Of a stretch of 64,000 nt of DNA, positions 53,380-62,162 are shown in pieces. A program made the position numbers and the translations under genes. Origin of the DNA: JAAZKI01 sp012799905 (GTDB lineage Bacteria > Verrucomicrobiota > Lentisphaeria > Oligosphaerales > Oligosphaeraceae); contig JBMNFR010000001.1 of NCBI GenBank assembly GCA_050949415.1, positions 372,001-436,000 of the forward strand. Reading direction: 5' to 3'. The notes under the pieces were generated by a model, which worked only from the letters and a program-made list of their open reading frames with translations, was not told the origin of the DNA and ran no database searches. Each line of letters begins with the position of its first letter. The stretch's first letter is position 1.

Positions 53380-54079
53380 ATGTCACGTTCCATCAACAAC
53401 TTATTCACATTGATAGAATTGTTGGTCGTCATCGCCATTATCGCCATACTTGCCTCGATGCTGCTACCGGCCTTGAGCAAGGCTCGCGATCGTGCTCGTG
53501 CGACGCAATGCAAGAACAATCTGCGTCAATATGGCCTTGGTTTCATTCAATACACGATGGACAATGATGACTGGGCCTGTACGCCCTATAATGGAGCGAT
53601 GCGTGACAACAAGCCTTATTTCCAGATTTTCGTGGAGGATGGCTATATCACGGAAGCGATCACAAGGTGCCCTTCAGTAAGCTATTGGTGGTTCCTCCAT
53701 AGCAATGTCAGCCATGGCATCAATATGTATGTATTTGGCTACGCCCCCGCTACAGTGCAGACCATGAATTCACCATATCTGAAGTATCCGTCGCGCACCA
53801 CTATCTTTGCGGATTCGGCGCCCAACGTATTTCTACGAAATCATTTTCCTAGTGCTCCGGTCAATTATTTCTCATCAGCTATCAATGCCTATGGCAACGG
53901 TGCACCAACTAGAACAGACGCATACTACCCTTGGCATTATCGCCACAATGATATGGTCGGTGCAGCTTGACGGCCATGTACAGGAACTCAACCGTACCAA
54001 GGCGGCAACCAGATACTACACCTGCCCCTGGTTTCAGTATACTTGGAGCGGTTGGTGGGTCGCGTGCAGCAATCCTTGA
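53380..54079 (+). pseudogene. Pseudopilin gene with 3' frameshift
   Basis: It starts at an ATG with AAGGAGG about 7 nt upstream (53299 opens the frame further upstream but without support) and reads through FTLIELLVVIAIIAILA and SKARDRARATQCKNNLRQ to YRHNDMVGAA-stop at 53970. In another frame LDGHVQELNRTKAATRYY follows and ends at 54079. An H-X9-DG motif would result if five bases were restored near 53963 (HNDMVGA..LDG), so a small deletion there is the probable lesion; a sequencing error is an alternative. Between 54080 and 54180 nothing further is seen. Confidence 0.65.
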
Positions 54080-54180
54080 ATGCCTGCGGACTTTTTTGGC
54101 AATAACGGCCGCTGGACATAAACCTCAGGAGTCGTCAACAATTACGGTAGCAATCAATATCACGCTTATAAGGGTGTAAT

Positions 54181-57100
54181 CTGCGAACTTTTTTCCTGCT
54201 TCTGGCATTTGCGCCTCTGAGTGCTTTATGCGACGGAACGGTCTACCAGGCCGATTTTGACCGGGACTTTTCCTTGTTCAAACCCTACCGCAACCAGGCG
54301 CCGGCACTACAAGACGGCAAACTATATCTTAGCAGCGGCACTCAAATCAAAGTACCGCTGCCAAGACCGGGGCGCTATCTGGTCGAAGCGCAAGTCACAG
54401 GCAAAAGCAGGACGCAGATGGCAGCGTTCGGCGCACCGGCCACCACTTATACAAACGAACTGGAAAACGATGGGTTGCATCGCCTGAGTTATTACAGCGG
54501 CAGAGGCATGCTCGCGCTGTGCATATACACCCTTTCCAATGAAGCTTTCACCCTGCACTCGCTCAGCGTCAAGGAAATCGAAATACCTCAACTTGATGAA
54601 GTCAATGTGCCGGCTCTGGTTTTCGAGGCCGAAGACTTCCCCGGCGCCAATGGCTGGACCAGAAAAGAGCAGAATAGTGATACCATCTATCGCAGTGGTC
54701 AGCGCTGGTACAGACCGTTGCGCAACTTTCCGGCGCCGCGCAGCAGCAAGCCCTTATATCTTTACGTACGCGCGCGCACTCAGCAAGGCGGCAAGATGCG
54801 CTTGGCGCTGTGCTCCGACAGACAGCCCCTGGCTGAGACGGAGCTGAACACCCCGCAGTTCGCATGGTTCAATATAGGTCCGCTGACCGGCGCAGCCTTA
54901 GGAGAAACGCTTAGCTTGCATATCAACGGCAAACCGAATGTAAATGTCGACATAGACCGCTTTGCCTGGAGCAGTGACGCGCACATACAGGCGGAGGAAC
55001 TTGAGCTGCTGCCTTCACAAGATTTAGAGCAACCCCTGCTCAGCGCTTTCCCTGTCCAAAAACCGCAGATTGACGGCAATTTGAATGAAAGCGCCTGGCA
55101 GTCAGCTTTGCAAATTTCGCCGTTTAGGCTGGTCAGAGAAAACACCCTCGCTGCCGAACAAACAAGCTTCAAGCTGGGCTATGATGACAATGCGCTATAT
55201 CTTGGAGTTAAAGCCGAAGAGTCCGCCTTGATCCCCGCCGATCAGCGCATGCATGCATTCCGCAATAAACTGCAAGAACCGGACCTGAAAGGCTGCTACA
55301 ACGATGATGTCATACTGCTGCTGCTGATGCGCCAAGGGCAAAACAAAATGTACGAGTTCGTCGTCAATGCCAACGGTGTGCTCACCTGTGCGACATCCGA
55401 GGCGCCGGACTACTGGACCAGCAGACAACTGTACAACCCTCCAGGCAGCAAGGCCGCTGCCCAAATCGGCAATGGCTACTACAGCGTGGAATTGGCCATC
55501 CCCTTTGACGACATCGGTGGAAAAGCAAAATATGACGGCGAGCTGCGCATACTGGTCGGCAGAGTAGAAAAAAGCCGCAACGAAAGCAGCTCCTATGCTG
55601 CTGTGGAGCTGGGATTCCACCTGCCGCAAAATCTACTGCCCCTGCATTTTGCCAAACAAGCGCTGGCTGGCGAAATCTGCACTGCGGCGGAGTTCTTCCC
55701 CGGCAGCAATCAACTGCCCCTCAAAGGAGAGTCCATGCTGCTGCTCAATCGTCTGCGCAGAGGCGACAAAATGGAAAATTTCGTCTCTGCGGATGGTAGC
55801 TTTGAAATAGCCGATGGCGGCGAATTTATCTTCAACAGCATCTGCTATGAGCCGGGCAGCCTGCGCACCTTGCTGCAAAGCCCTCCCATCAAGCTGCGCA
55901 CTGTTTCCAGCCAATTACAGTTTGAAAGCGCGCCGGGTTTAACGGTAAGCTTGAATGGCAAGGAAATCAAACCCGGCAAACCCTTAAGCAGTGGGCTGAA
56001 CAAGCTCACAGTCAGCGGCGACAAGGCAGAAACGGCTCAGTTCCGGGTTGGCGACTTCAGTTTCAGGGTAGACCAAACCTGGCAAAAAAGCGCATCGGGA
56101 TACAGCAAAAACTTGTTATTGGAACATTCACTGCTCTGGCCGGACTGGTGCAAGGAGGGTCTGAGCATCATGGCAGGCCATATACAGCAAGTGCTCTTTC
56201 CGCCCATGCTGCCTGAAGGCCATAGTGCTGATGACTTGCAGTTCCATATCGAGCTGCCGGAAGGATTCAGCTTCGAGGGCGCTAGCGGCTACTATAAGGA
56301 ATATCCCCTGAGCTATGCCATGACCGGCAAGCTGCAACGCCAGGGGCAGGCATATACACGCTACAGCATCAGCTTTTTGAATAGACGCAAATATGTGGAA
56401 GAAATTCCCTCGCACCACTATGTAGCCTTCGTCATCAGGGCTCCGGAAAGCAACAATGCGTTTGAAACCAAATTCTACTTTCACAGCAGCGCTGATTCGC
56501 TGGCTCTGAGTGAACTGCCCAATGAATGCAAAATATTCGTCTTGCCGGCAGAAAAAAGTGCGCTTCCCCAAAAAGTCCATGTTCAGCTCTGGGCCGGTTG
56601 GCTAAGCTCTATGGACGACAAGGCGCTGCAAGAGCTGATCCTGCGAGATGTATTGGCTTGTGGCTATAATGAAATAGGCGTAAAAAATTCCATTGGGCTG
56701 AAATACTTCACTTTGATCGGCTTCGATAGCTGGAATCTCTCGCTGCAAAGCTTCCTCAATCAATATCCTGACAGCGCGCAGATAGAATTCGTCAGCGGCA
56801 AGAGTTCCAAGACCTTCGTCTGCCCTACTCTAATGCAAGGCAAAGATTTCGCTGCTTGGCTTGCGGAAAATCTGCCGGAATGGCATAAGCGCCGCGGCAG
56901 TTCTGATATCATCTGCTGGGACTATGAAAGCCCAGTTTACACCAGCTACCTTTCCTGCTTATGTCCACGCTGCCTGGGACGCTTCGCCACGAAATATGGC
57001 CTGCCTGCTGACTTGACATCCGCTGAAATTAAGGCCAAATACAGCAAACAATGGATCGACTTTATGACCTCGCAGATGGCTGATGTGGCAGCGATACTCT

Positions 57101-57744
57101 ACAAGGGCATAAAAGATTACAACCTGGAACTTGAGTTTTATATCTACAGTGGCTATGAAAGCGAGCAAACCAAATTCGTCTACGGCGTAGACTGGAAAAA
57201 GCTCCCTGCACATATGGACTTTGGCGGTGCTGGCTATGGCCGTCCTATAACTGACATCAAGGCCACCGTGGCTGCTGTACAGCCCAAGCCCATGCTCATG
57301 GGCGTCATCGCCAATCCCTACCTGGTCAGCTCGCGCATGTCGCCCACCTTTACCAGCGCAGCCGAACTCATGCGCGCCATGTGCGATTCGTCGGGCGGCA
57401 TTCTTATCTATAATTACCCCACCCTGGACGCCCGAAGCTTTTCTGCCCAAGCGCTGGTTTCCAGAATTGTAGCCGAAAACGAACAGTTTTTCGCTCCCGG
57501 CCAATATAAGCTCGCCAGCGATGGGACGGCCCAGACTCAAGGCTGCGAAGCATTCCTGCGCGCTGACCAAGACGGCAATATGCTCATGGCGTTCGTCAAC
57601 CTAAGCAGGAGAAAAACTGCATTTTCAGGCGACTTCAAAAAACAGGGAAGGATTTTCAACTGCCGCACTGGCGAGGAAACCACCCGGATATCCGGCATCT
57701 TAGCGCCCGGTGACATTGCCGTCTATAAACTACAGGCAAACTAA
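54181..57744 (+). CDS. Secreted CBM9-containing TIM-barrel protein, probable CTG start
   Basis: 1187 residues if started at CTG 54181. A clear secretion signal (RTFFLLLAFAPLSALC) is encoded before the first conventional start, TTG 54274, and no ATG, GTG or TTG exists upstream in that frame after a stop. AAGGG lies 6 nt before the CTG. The protein has an N-terminal beta-sandwich, a CBM9-like domain (KPQIDGNLNESAW … GYDDNALYLGVKAEES, about residues 300-500) and a C-terminal barrel (HVQLWAGWLSSMDDKALQEL, IICWDYESPVYTSYLSCLCPRCLGRF, GGILIYNYPT). The cysteine cluster CLCPRC recalls the protein at 30095. The family is unassigned. Confidence 0.6.
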   Translation: MRTFFLLLAFAPLSALCDGTVYQADFDRDFSLFKPYRNQAPALQDGKLYLSSGTQIKVPLPRPGRYLVEAQVTGKSRTQMAAFGAPATTYTNELENDGLHRLSYYSGRGMLALCIYTLSNEAFTLHSLSVKEIEIPQLDEVNVPALVFEAEDFPGANGWTRKEQNSDTIYRSGQRWYRPLRNFPAPRSSKPLYLYVRARTQQGGKMRLALCSDRQPLAETELNTPQFAWFNIGPLTGAALGETLSLHINGKPNVNVDIDRFAWSSDAHIQAEELELLPSQDLEQPLLSAFPVQKPQIDGNLNESAWQSALQISPFRLVRENTLAAEQTSFKLGYDDNALYLGVKAEESALIPADQRMHAFRNKLQEPDLKGCYNDDVILLLLMRQGQNKMYEFVVNANGVLTCATSEAPDYWTSRQLYNPPGSKAAAQIGNGYYSVELAIPFDDIGGKAKYDGELRILVGRVEKSRNESSSYAAVELGFHLPQNLLPLHFAKQALAGEICTAAEFFPGSNQLPLKGESMLLLNRLRRGDKMENFVSADGSFEIADGGEFIFNSICYEPGSLRTLLQSPPIKLRTVSSQLQFESAPGLTVSLNGKEIKPGKPLSSGLNKLTVSGDKAETAQFRVGDFSFRVDQTWQKSASGYSKNLLLEHSLLWPDWCKEGLSIMAGHIQQVLFPPMLPEGHSADDLQFHIELPEGFSFEGASGYYKEYPLSYAMTGKLQRQGQAYTRYSISFLNRRKYVEEIPSHHYVAFVIRAPESNNAFETKFYFHSSADSLALSELPNECKIFVLPAEKSALPQKVHVQLWAGWLSSMDDKALQELILRDVLACGYNEIGVKNSIGLKYFTLIGFDSWNLSLQSFLNQYPDSAQIEFVSGKSSKTFVCPTLMQGKDFAAWLAENLPEWHKRRGSSDIICWDYESPVYTSYLSCLCPRCLGRFATKYGLPADLTSAEIKAKYSKQWIDFMTSQMADVAAILYKGIKDYNLELEFYIYSGYESEQTKFVYGVDWKKLPAHMDFGGAGYGRPITDIKATVAAVQPKPMLMGVIANPYLVSSRMSPTFTSAAELMRAMCDSSGGILIYNYPTLDARSFSAQALVSRIVAENEQFFAPGQYKLASDGTAQTQGCEAFLRADQDGNMLMAFVNLSRRKTAFSGDFKKQGRIFNCRTGEETTRISGILAPGDIAVYKLQAN

Positions 57745-57828
57745 GAAGAAAAGCAGAAGCAAATCGCAAATCCACATGCCTCCCATCCGTCGGAGCAGCA
57801 CCCTATAAAATTTTCTGCGTTTGCCGTA

Positions 57829-58100
57829 CTGCTATCAGCCAACTTATTATTTTTTGGGGAAAGATTTTCTTCAAGTCTGTAATACACCTCGCCCGAGGCT
57901 GTGCGCCCTTTGACGGAGCCGCTCACCTTGGGCTTCTATGTTGTTGTCCCTTCAGGCCGCCAGTACGGCATACACCAGTGTGAATTCTGTACTATAGGCG
58001 CTCATCACGAGACTTCGCACAATAAACAAAAATTTCCGTGTATTCCGCGTGTTCAGTGGTTACAACAGCAACTCCAAGACAAAAATTTCGTGTATTTTCG
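57829..58100 (+). repeat. Dispersed intergenic repeat, family 1 (degenerate) before the ISL3 element
   Basis: CTATCAGCCAACTTATTATT, then a divergent middle, then AAAAATTTCCGTGTATTCCG and GTTCAGTGGTTACAACAGC as at 61758. No gene is evident in 57745-58109. Confidence 0.55.
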
Positions 58101-58198
58101 TATTTTTCAGGTTCTTCCGGTGTTTAGGAAAAAGATAAAGTTTCACTCTCTGCCGTGGCATAGAGGGTCATCAGGAAGCGGTCGGAGTTCTCCGCCGT

Positions 58199-58370
58199 AC
58201 TTTGGAAATGTCCTTCCGGCAAGGACTTTCACGGCATAAACGGTTTCCCCCCGCTTCGCGGTTCCCCCCATTTATACGTGAAAGCCCTTGCCTCCGGCCC
58301 TTTCCAAAGTGCAACATCGTCAAGATTGGCTTCTGAAAGAAAATGAAAACATTTCCTTTCAGAGGGCCAA
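58199..58370 (+). other. Structured leader of the ISL3 element: two large stem-loops
   Basis: Stem 1: ACTTTGGAAA … GGCAAGG-CTTTCACG (58199-58233) pairs with CGTGAAAG-CCTTGCC … TTTCCAAAGT (58276-58310), about 26 of 35 positions matched, with a C-rich loop holding GGTTTCCCCCC and GGTTCCCCCC. Stem 2: TTGGC-TTCTGAAAG … CTTTCAGAGG-GCCAA (58326-58370). Both lie between the left end and the transposase SD. A regulatory RNA or folding end is possible; no known RNA family was recognised. Confidence 0.55.
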
Positions 58371-58460
58371 TCATGACTTTACCGGCGAAAAAAACTTGAA
58401 GCTGGCCGTCGTCAGCCCTATGTTATGTGTTATCTACCAACCCTTAACATGGAGGCTTTC

Positions 58461-59711
58461 ATGACGACGACCAGCTCAATCTACCATAATCAAAAAATCA
58501 GGGCTTTCAAACACGTCTCCACGAAATTCATAAAAGGCACCAACTACACAAGAATCGAACGCAAGGAGCACCGCTGCCCGGACTGCCGCTCCCGCGATGT
58601 CAAGCCCTACCATGCCCGCGACCGCCGGATCCGCGGCCAAGGCATAGGCCCCAACAAGCTCATCCTCGAAGTTGCAGTCCATCGGATCTATTGCCGGAAG
58701 TGTGGGAGTAGCTCCTATGAAAATCTGGAATTCCTCCCCCACGCCAAGAGTCGCATCACCCGCTCCCTGGCCCGGACCATCCTTGAGCTGCGAAGGGAAA
58801 TGAGCCTGAGCGCCATCTCCAGGTACTACGGCCTGGACTGGGATACAGTCAAGAATTTGGAGAAAGACTGGCTGACCAGGAAATACCGTCGGATTCGCAT
58901 GTCTGATGTCCGCATCATCGGCATCGACGAGATTCACGTCGGGCATGAATGGGTTGATGGCAAGAGGCGGCAAAAGTACATGACCGTGGTTCGGGACATG
59001 GAAAGCGGGGCGGTGCTGTTCACCGGCGACGGCAAGGGCAGCGAGGCATTGACTCCCTTCAATGCCCGGATCAACCGGTTCAGGGCCAACATCGAGGCGG
59101 TCTGCATGGACATGAGCAATGCCTACGCCAAGTGGGTGAAGGACAACCTTCACAACGCGACGGTGGTCTACGACCACTTCCACGTCATTCAGCTGATGAA
59201 CCAGAAGTTGGATCAAGTACGCAGGAAAGTCCAGGGCACGATGGAGGAGGAAGCCCGCCAGCGGCTGAAGGGAAAGCGCTGGCTGCTCCTGCACAAGGCC
59301 GACAACCTCACGGATGACGAAAGGCTCGAGGTGGAGGAGCTCCGGCATGTCTCCCAGGACCTCCATGACGCCTGGACGATGAAGGAGTACCTGATCAAAA
59401 TCTATCAATTGGCCGATGACGAGAACGAGGCGCGGCAGCTGCTGTCCACGTGGGCAGCCTACTGCCGGCACGTGGACATCCCTGAACTGAATACGATGGG
59501 AAGGACCGTGGAAAGGCATCTGGATGGAATCTGCGCCTACTGGAAGTTTGACCGGTTGACCAACGCAGCCTCCGAGGGGTTCAACAACAAGATACGGCAT
59601 CTGATTGCACAAGCCTACGGATATCGTGACTATGAGTACTTAAAACTGAAAGTTTATGAATTGCCGTCAATGGTGCTAACCAAGCGAATGCTGAGTTCCT
59701 GCTCAAAATGA
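58461..59711 (+). CDS. ISL3-family transposase
   Basis: 416 residues from an ATG with GGAGG 5 nt upstream. HRCPDCRSRDVKPY and RIYCRKCGSS are the N-terminal zinc-finger pairs; IIGIDEIHVGHEW, VYDHFHVIQLMNQKLD and ASEGFNNKIRHLIAQAYGYRDYEYL are the DDE region as in ISL3. The frame is intact. It faces away from the CBM9 gene. Confidence 0.93.
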   Translation: MTTTSSIYHNQKIRAFKHVSTKFIKGTNYTRIERKEHRCPDCRSRDVKPYHARDRRIRGQGIGPNKLILEVAVHRIYCRKCGSSSYENLEFLPHAKSRITRSLARTILELRREMSLSAISRYYGLDWDTVKNLEKDWLTRKYRRIRMSDVRIIGIDEIHVGHEWVDGKRRQKYMTVVRDMESGAVLFTGDGKGSEALTPFNARINRFRANIEAVCMDMSNAYAKWVKDNLHNATVVYDHFHVIQLMNQKLDQVRRKVQGTMEEEARQRLKGKRWLLLHKADNLTDDERLEVEELRHVSQDLHDAWTMKEYLIKIYQLADDENEARQLLSTWAAYCRHVDIPELNTMGRTVERHLDGICAYWKFDRLTNAASEGFNNKIRHLIAQAYGYRDYEYLKLKVYELPSMVLTKRMLSSCSK

Positions 59712-59824
59712 CCATGTTTTTTCGCAAACACCGGAAGAGGCGATTTTACTTTACTCCCACCTGCGCCCTTTTCAAGCCTCCCGGGGCGCACGGCTGGGGG
59801 TGCCCGTTTTCAGGCTGCCGAAAA

Positions 59825-61096
59825 CTACCTCGGCTTCAGCCTATTCCGGCTTGGATCGTATCCATTGTAATAGAACGCCAGCCGTATCTTCATTGCATTA
59901 AGGACTCCCGCTTCCGACCATTTGCCAAAATTGACGCGCAAATTGACTGTGCACATCACCCTTTCAGCCTGGCTGGTGCTTTTGCCATGCAGGCTGTTCC
60001 GCACCGCCGTGAACAAATCCGGCCTCGCATTCTCCAGGTAGGCCATCGATTTCTCGCATCCATGCGCTCGGCAAAAATCCAGCAACCCGCCCAATTCCTT
60101 TTCCTTTGCCCGGATAAAAGCCTCCCTTTCATCATCTTCCAGGTGCGGGCGCAGGGCAACGAGGTGGCACGCACCCCCCATGATTGCCTGCCAGACTTCG
60201 TCGCCCCTGGGGACTTTGTCCTGCCAAAGGCAGTGCTTCAACTGGTGCGGGATATGCCACAGGCAGCGCTGGAACAGGATCTTGAGATTGCCCAGCCCCT
60301 TGCGGATCGAGTCATCCCCATCCGTGGTCAGGAGAAAGGTCTTGAATGTTCCGATGGCCTCCCTGCTCCGCGCCATCAGCTTCTCCCAGGAGCCGTTGTA
60401 GGGGCCAAGGTCAAGGCCGGCCACGCGCCAGCGGCTCCCGGTCTCCTTGGCCGTCTTGTCCGTGTTTTTCTGAATGAGAACCTTGAGTTCCCTGCCCCGC
60501 TTCGAAATGCCGTTGATCGGGATGCCGGTGCCGTCGGCCTGCGCCTCCCCCCTCTCATCGGGTGAAACGGAAAAGCCCAGCTGCCTCCCCACCTTCTGGA
60601 CGCAGCGCCAGATGGTTGAACGGCGGAAGGGTGCGCCGAAGATGCGGGCAAAGACCTCGCCGACGCGGAAGGAGGTCAGGGAGCCGCCAAGCGCCAATTG
60701 ATGTTCCGTCAGTTCGGAAGTGCGCGCATACGGGGGCAGGCCCAGCAACTTCCTGACGATGTATTGCTTGCTTCCGCATTCCATGCATTGAATCTGCATC
60801 TGCGGAATGAATACCGTGCCATAGGGCGTCGTCAATTGAGCTGCCTGTGTGCTGCTCATGCGGGTTTTCCACTTGAAGAAAAGCCCCCCGCACCCGGGGC
60901 AGGCTAGAAGCTGCCCCGCCTCCCCAGGGAGACCTTCGGCCATGTTGCCAAGCAAGCGGTCGGCGAACTGCTGGAGAAATGATGAGATGAAGGTCGAAAG
61001 TATCGCCGGGATCTTTGCCTTGAAGGCGGAGGTCAGGCTGTCGAGCTTGCAATCGGCGAAGTCCACAGTATAGTTAGATGACAATTCAGTTTTCAC
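59825..61096 (-). CDS. Transposase of an uncertain DDE family
   Basis: 423 residues starting at a GTG at 61096 (AAAGGAA upstream). LLACPGCGGLF and MECGSKQYI are zinc-finger pairs. EAQADGTGIPINGISKRGRELKV, then FLLTTDGDDSIRKGL and KSTSQAERVMCTVNLR supply candidate D, D and E. LAFYYNGYDPSRNRLKPR ends it. It is not ISL3. Features recall ISH6/ISKra4-type transposases (ADGTG), but I cannot settle the family. Terminal repeats were not found; TTTTCAAGCC occurs both at 59770 and 61168 and might be a target duplication. Confidence 0.75.
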   Translation of the reverse strand: MKTELSSNYTVDFADCKLDSLTSAFKAKIPAILSTFISSFLQQFADRLLGNMAEGLPGEAGQLLACPGCGGLFFKWKTRMSSTQAAQLTTPYGTVFIPQMQIQCMECGSKQYIVRKLLGLPPYARTSELTEHQLALGGSLTSFRVGEVFARIFGAPFRRSTIWRCVQKVGRQLGFSVSPDERGEAQADGTGIPINGISKRGRELKVLIQKNTDKTAKETGSRWRVAGLDLGPYNGSWEKLMARSREAIGTFKTFLLTTDGDDSIRKGLGNLKILFQRCLWHIPHQLKHCLWQDKVPRGDEVWQAIMGGACHLVALRPHLEDDEREAFIRAKEKELGGLLDFCRAHGCEKSMAYLENARPDLFTAVRNSLHGKSTSQAERVMCTVNLRVNFGKWSEAGVLNAMKIRLAFYYNGYDPSRNRLKPR

Positions 61097-61154
61097 AAGA
61101 GCTTGTTCCTTTCTTTTATTTTGGGTGTTATCAAATAAAAGACAAGCTCTTGTG
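61094..61154 (-). promoter_or_regulatory. Hairpin covering the transposase start codon
   Basis: CACAAGAGCTTGT (61094-61106) and ACAAGCTCTTGTG (61142-61154) are perfect 13-bp inverted repeats separated by 35 nt. On the minus strand the stem includes the GTG start codon of the transposase and lies beside its SD, so a transcript starting outside the element would hide the start. Confidence 0.6.
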
Positions 61155-61210
61155 TTTTTTTCAAGCCATTAACGACTTTTTGGGTTCAGGTCCCAACTTT
61201 GGGACGCCAC

Positions 61211-61305
61211 TAAAAAATTAGGTTGTGGACGGATAGTCCACCCTAAGTCCTTTCGTGTTTTTTCGCGGTTTTAAAAAATAGGTTGTGGGCGGTCGTCCAC
61301 CCTAG
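61211..61305 (+). repeat. Two family 1 half-copies
   Basis: AAAAAATTAGGTTGTGGACG and TAGTCCACCCTAAG (from 61211) and AAAAAATAGGTTGTGGGCGG with TCGTCCACCCTAGG (from 61272). They form a small tandem of the distal block of family 1. Between 61155 and 61210 a short hairpin GTCCCAACTTTGGGAC (61191) resembles the 20742 terminator loop. Confidence 0.65.
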
Positions 61306-61757
61306 GATTGATAATTAAACCGTAGAGCGCCGCCTTCTGTCCTATCTCATTCAGGTTCCCACAAGTCTCTGGCTCGCATCAAAAAGGCTATTCAGGTGAT
61401 GGAAAGCATGATACCAGCGTGCATGCAGAATCCTACCCACGCACAAAATCACTATGATTCTGCAGAAACCCCTTTGAAAAAGGGCGTTTTGTGGCCTATT
61501 TTTCCTGCAGGCTTAGAAATCAGACCCCACCCACCCAAAGGGGGGCCACCCTCCCAAATTTTGTCACGCGCGCGAGGGCGACGATTTATGTGTCACCCTT
61601 ACGAGGTTGGGGTGGCCTCAGGTCATTCTGGCCAAGCGGGCGGCGACTTGAAGTGTTTCTCCACGCCATCCGGCTGTTCAGGCTGAATAGTCAAAAAAAC
61701 GATAGGCCAAGTCGCGAATCCGCATGCAATCCTATCCCGACGAACAACAACCATATA
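61306..61757. other. Intergenic stretch without a believable gene
   Basis: Short overlapping frames on both strands have no SD and no recognisable motif. An inverted pair GGGGGCCACC (61543) and GGGGTGGCC (61609) brackets a GCGCGCGAGGGCGACG stretch, probably a degenerate repeat. Confidence 0.4.
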
Positions 61758-61932
61758 CAAAAATTTCCGTATATTCCGTAGTATTCAGTGGTTACAACAA
61801 CAACCATAAGACAAAAAATCCGTGTCCATCCGTGTCCATCCGTGGTTAAAAATAGGTTGTGGACGGCAATCCACCCTAAGGAAGGAGTGAACATGGTGGA
61901 CAGCGTAGTCCAAGCTCACCCGCGCCCGCGTC
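61758..61932 (+). repeat. Family 1 full copy plus inverted family 2 fragment
   Basis: AAAAATTTCCGTATATTCCG, ATCCGTGTCCATCCGTG, TCCATCCGTGGTTAAAAAT and AGGTTGTGGACGGCAATCC (61758-61882), followed by ATGGTGGACAGCGTAGTCCA and AGCTCACCCGCGCCCGCG, the opposite strand of the GTCCAC/GGACTACGCTGTC part of family 2. Nothing coding to 62162. Confidence 0.7.
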
Positions 61933-62162
61933 TCTATTCCTGGGGTCGCCGCCCGCCGGGACTCCAAGTATCAATCAATGACCGATTACGCTATTTTTGC
62001 AGCGGGTGGTTGCTTTTGCCTCTGCAACCGCTTACATTGTTACTTATTGACATCATCTGACATCTAGTGCCATGCGCGCCTTCCGGATGGCCTACCCTTT
62101 TTCCAGAACTTTTTTCGCCTTTTCCGTAACAAAGATTATTTTATCAGGAGAGTGTCTTTGCC

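Larger units (their letters stand above)
58110..59741 (+). mobile_element. ISL3-family insertion sequence
   Basis: About 1632 bp. The left end GGTTCTTCCGGTGTTTAGGA and the right end, reverse complemented, GCCTCTTCCGGTGTTTGCGA form a 25-bp imperfect terminal inverted repeat with the CTCTTCCGG core typical of ISL3. Flanking 8-bp sequences ATTTTTCA and GATTTTAC match only in part, so no certain target duplication. The element has an unusually long, structured 350-bp leader. Confidence 0.85.

Noticed and set aside
58476..59612. Antisense ORF opposite the ISL3 transposase
   Set aside because: Shadow of a conserved transposase frame with no motif of its own.
58102..59749. An 8-bp target duplication at the ISL3 element
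   Set aside because: ATTTTTCA and GATTTTAC match at only about five of eight positions.
59708..60565. Long plus-strand ORF within the second transposase region
   Set aside because: Shadow of the minus-strand transposase, which has zinc-finger and DDE signatures.
61396..61781. Short ORFs after the second transposase
   Set aside because: They run through degenerate repeat sequence, have no SD and no conserved motif.
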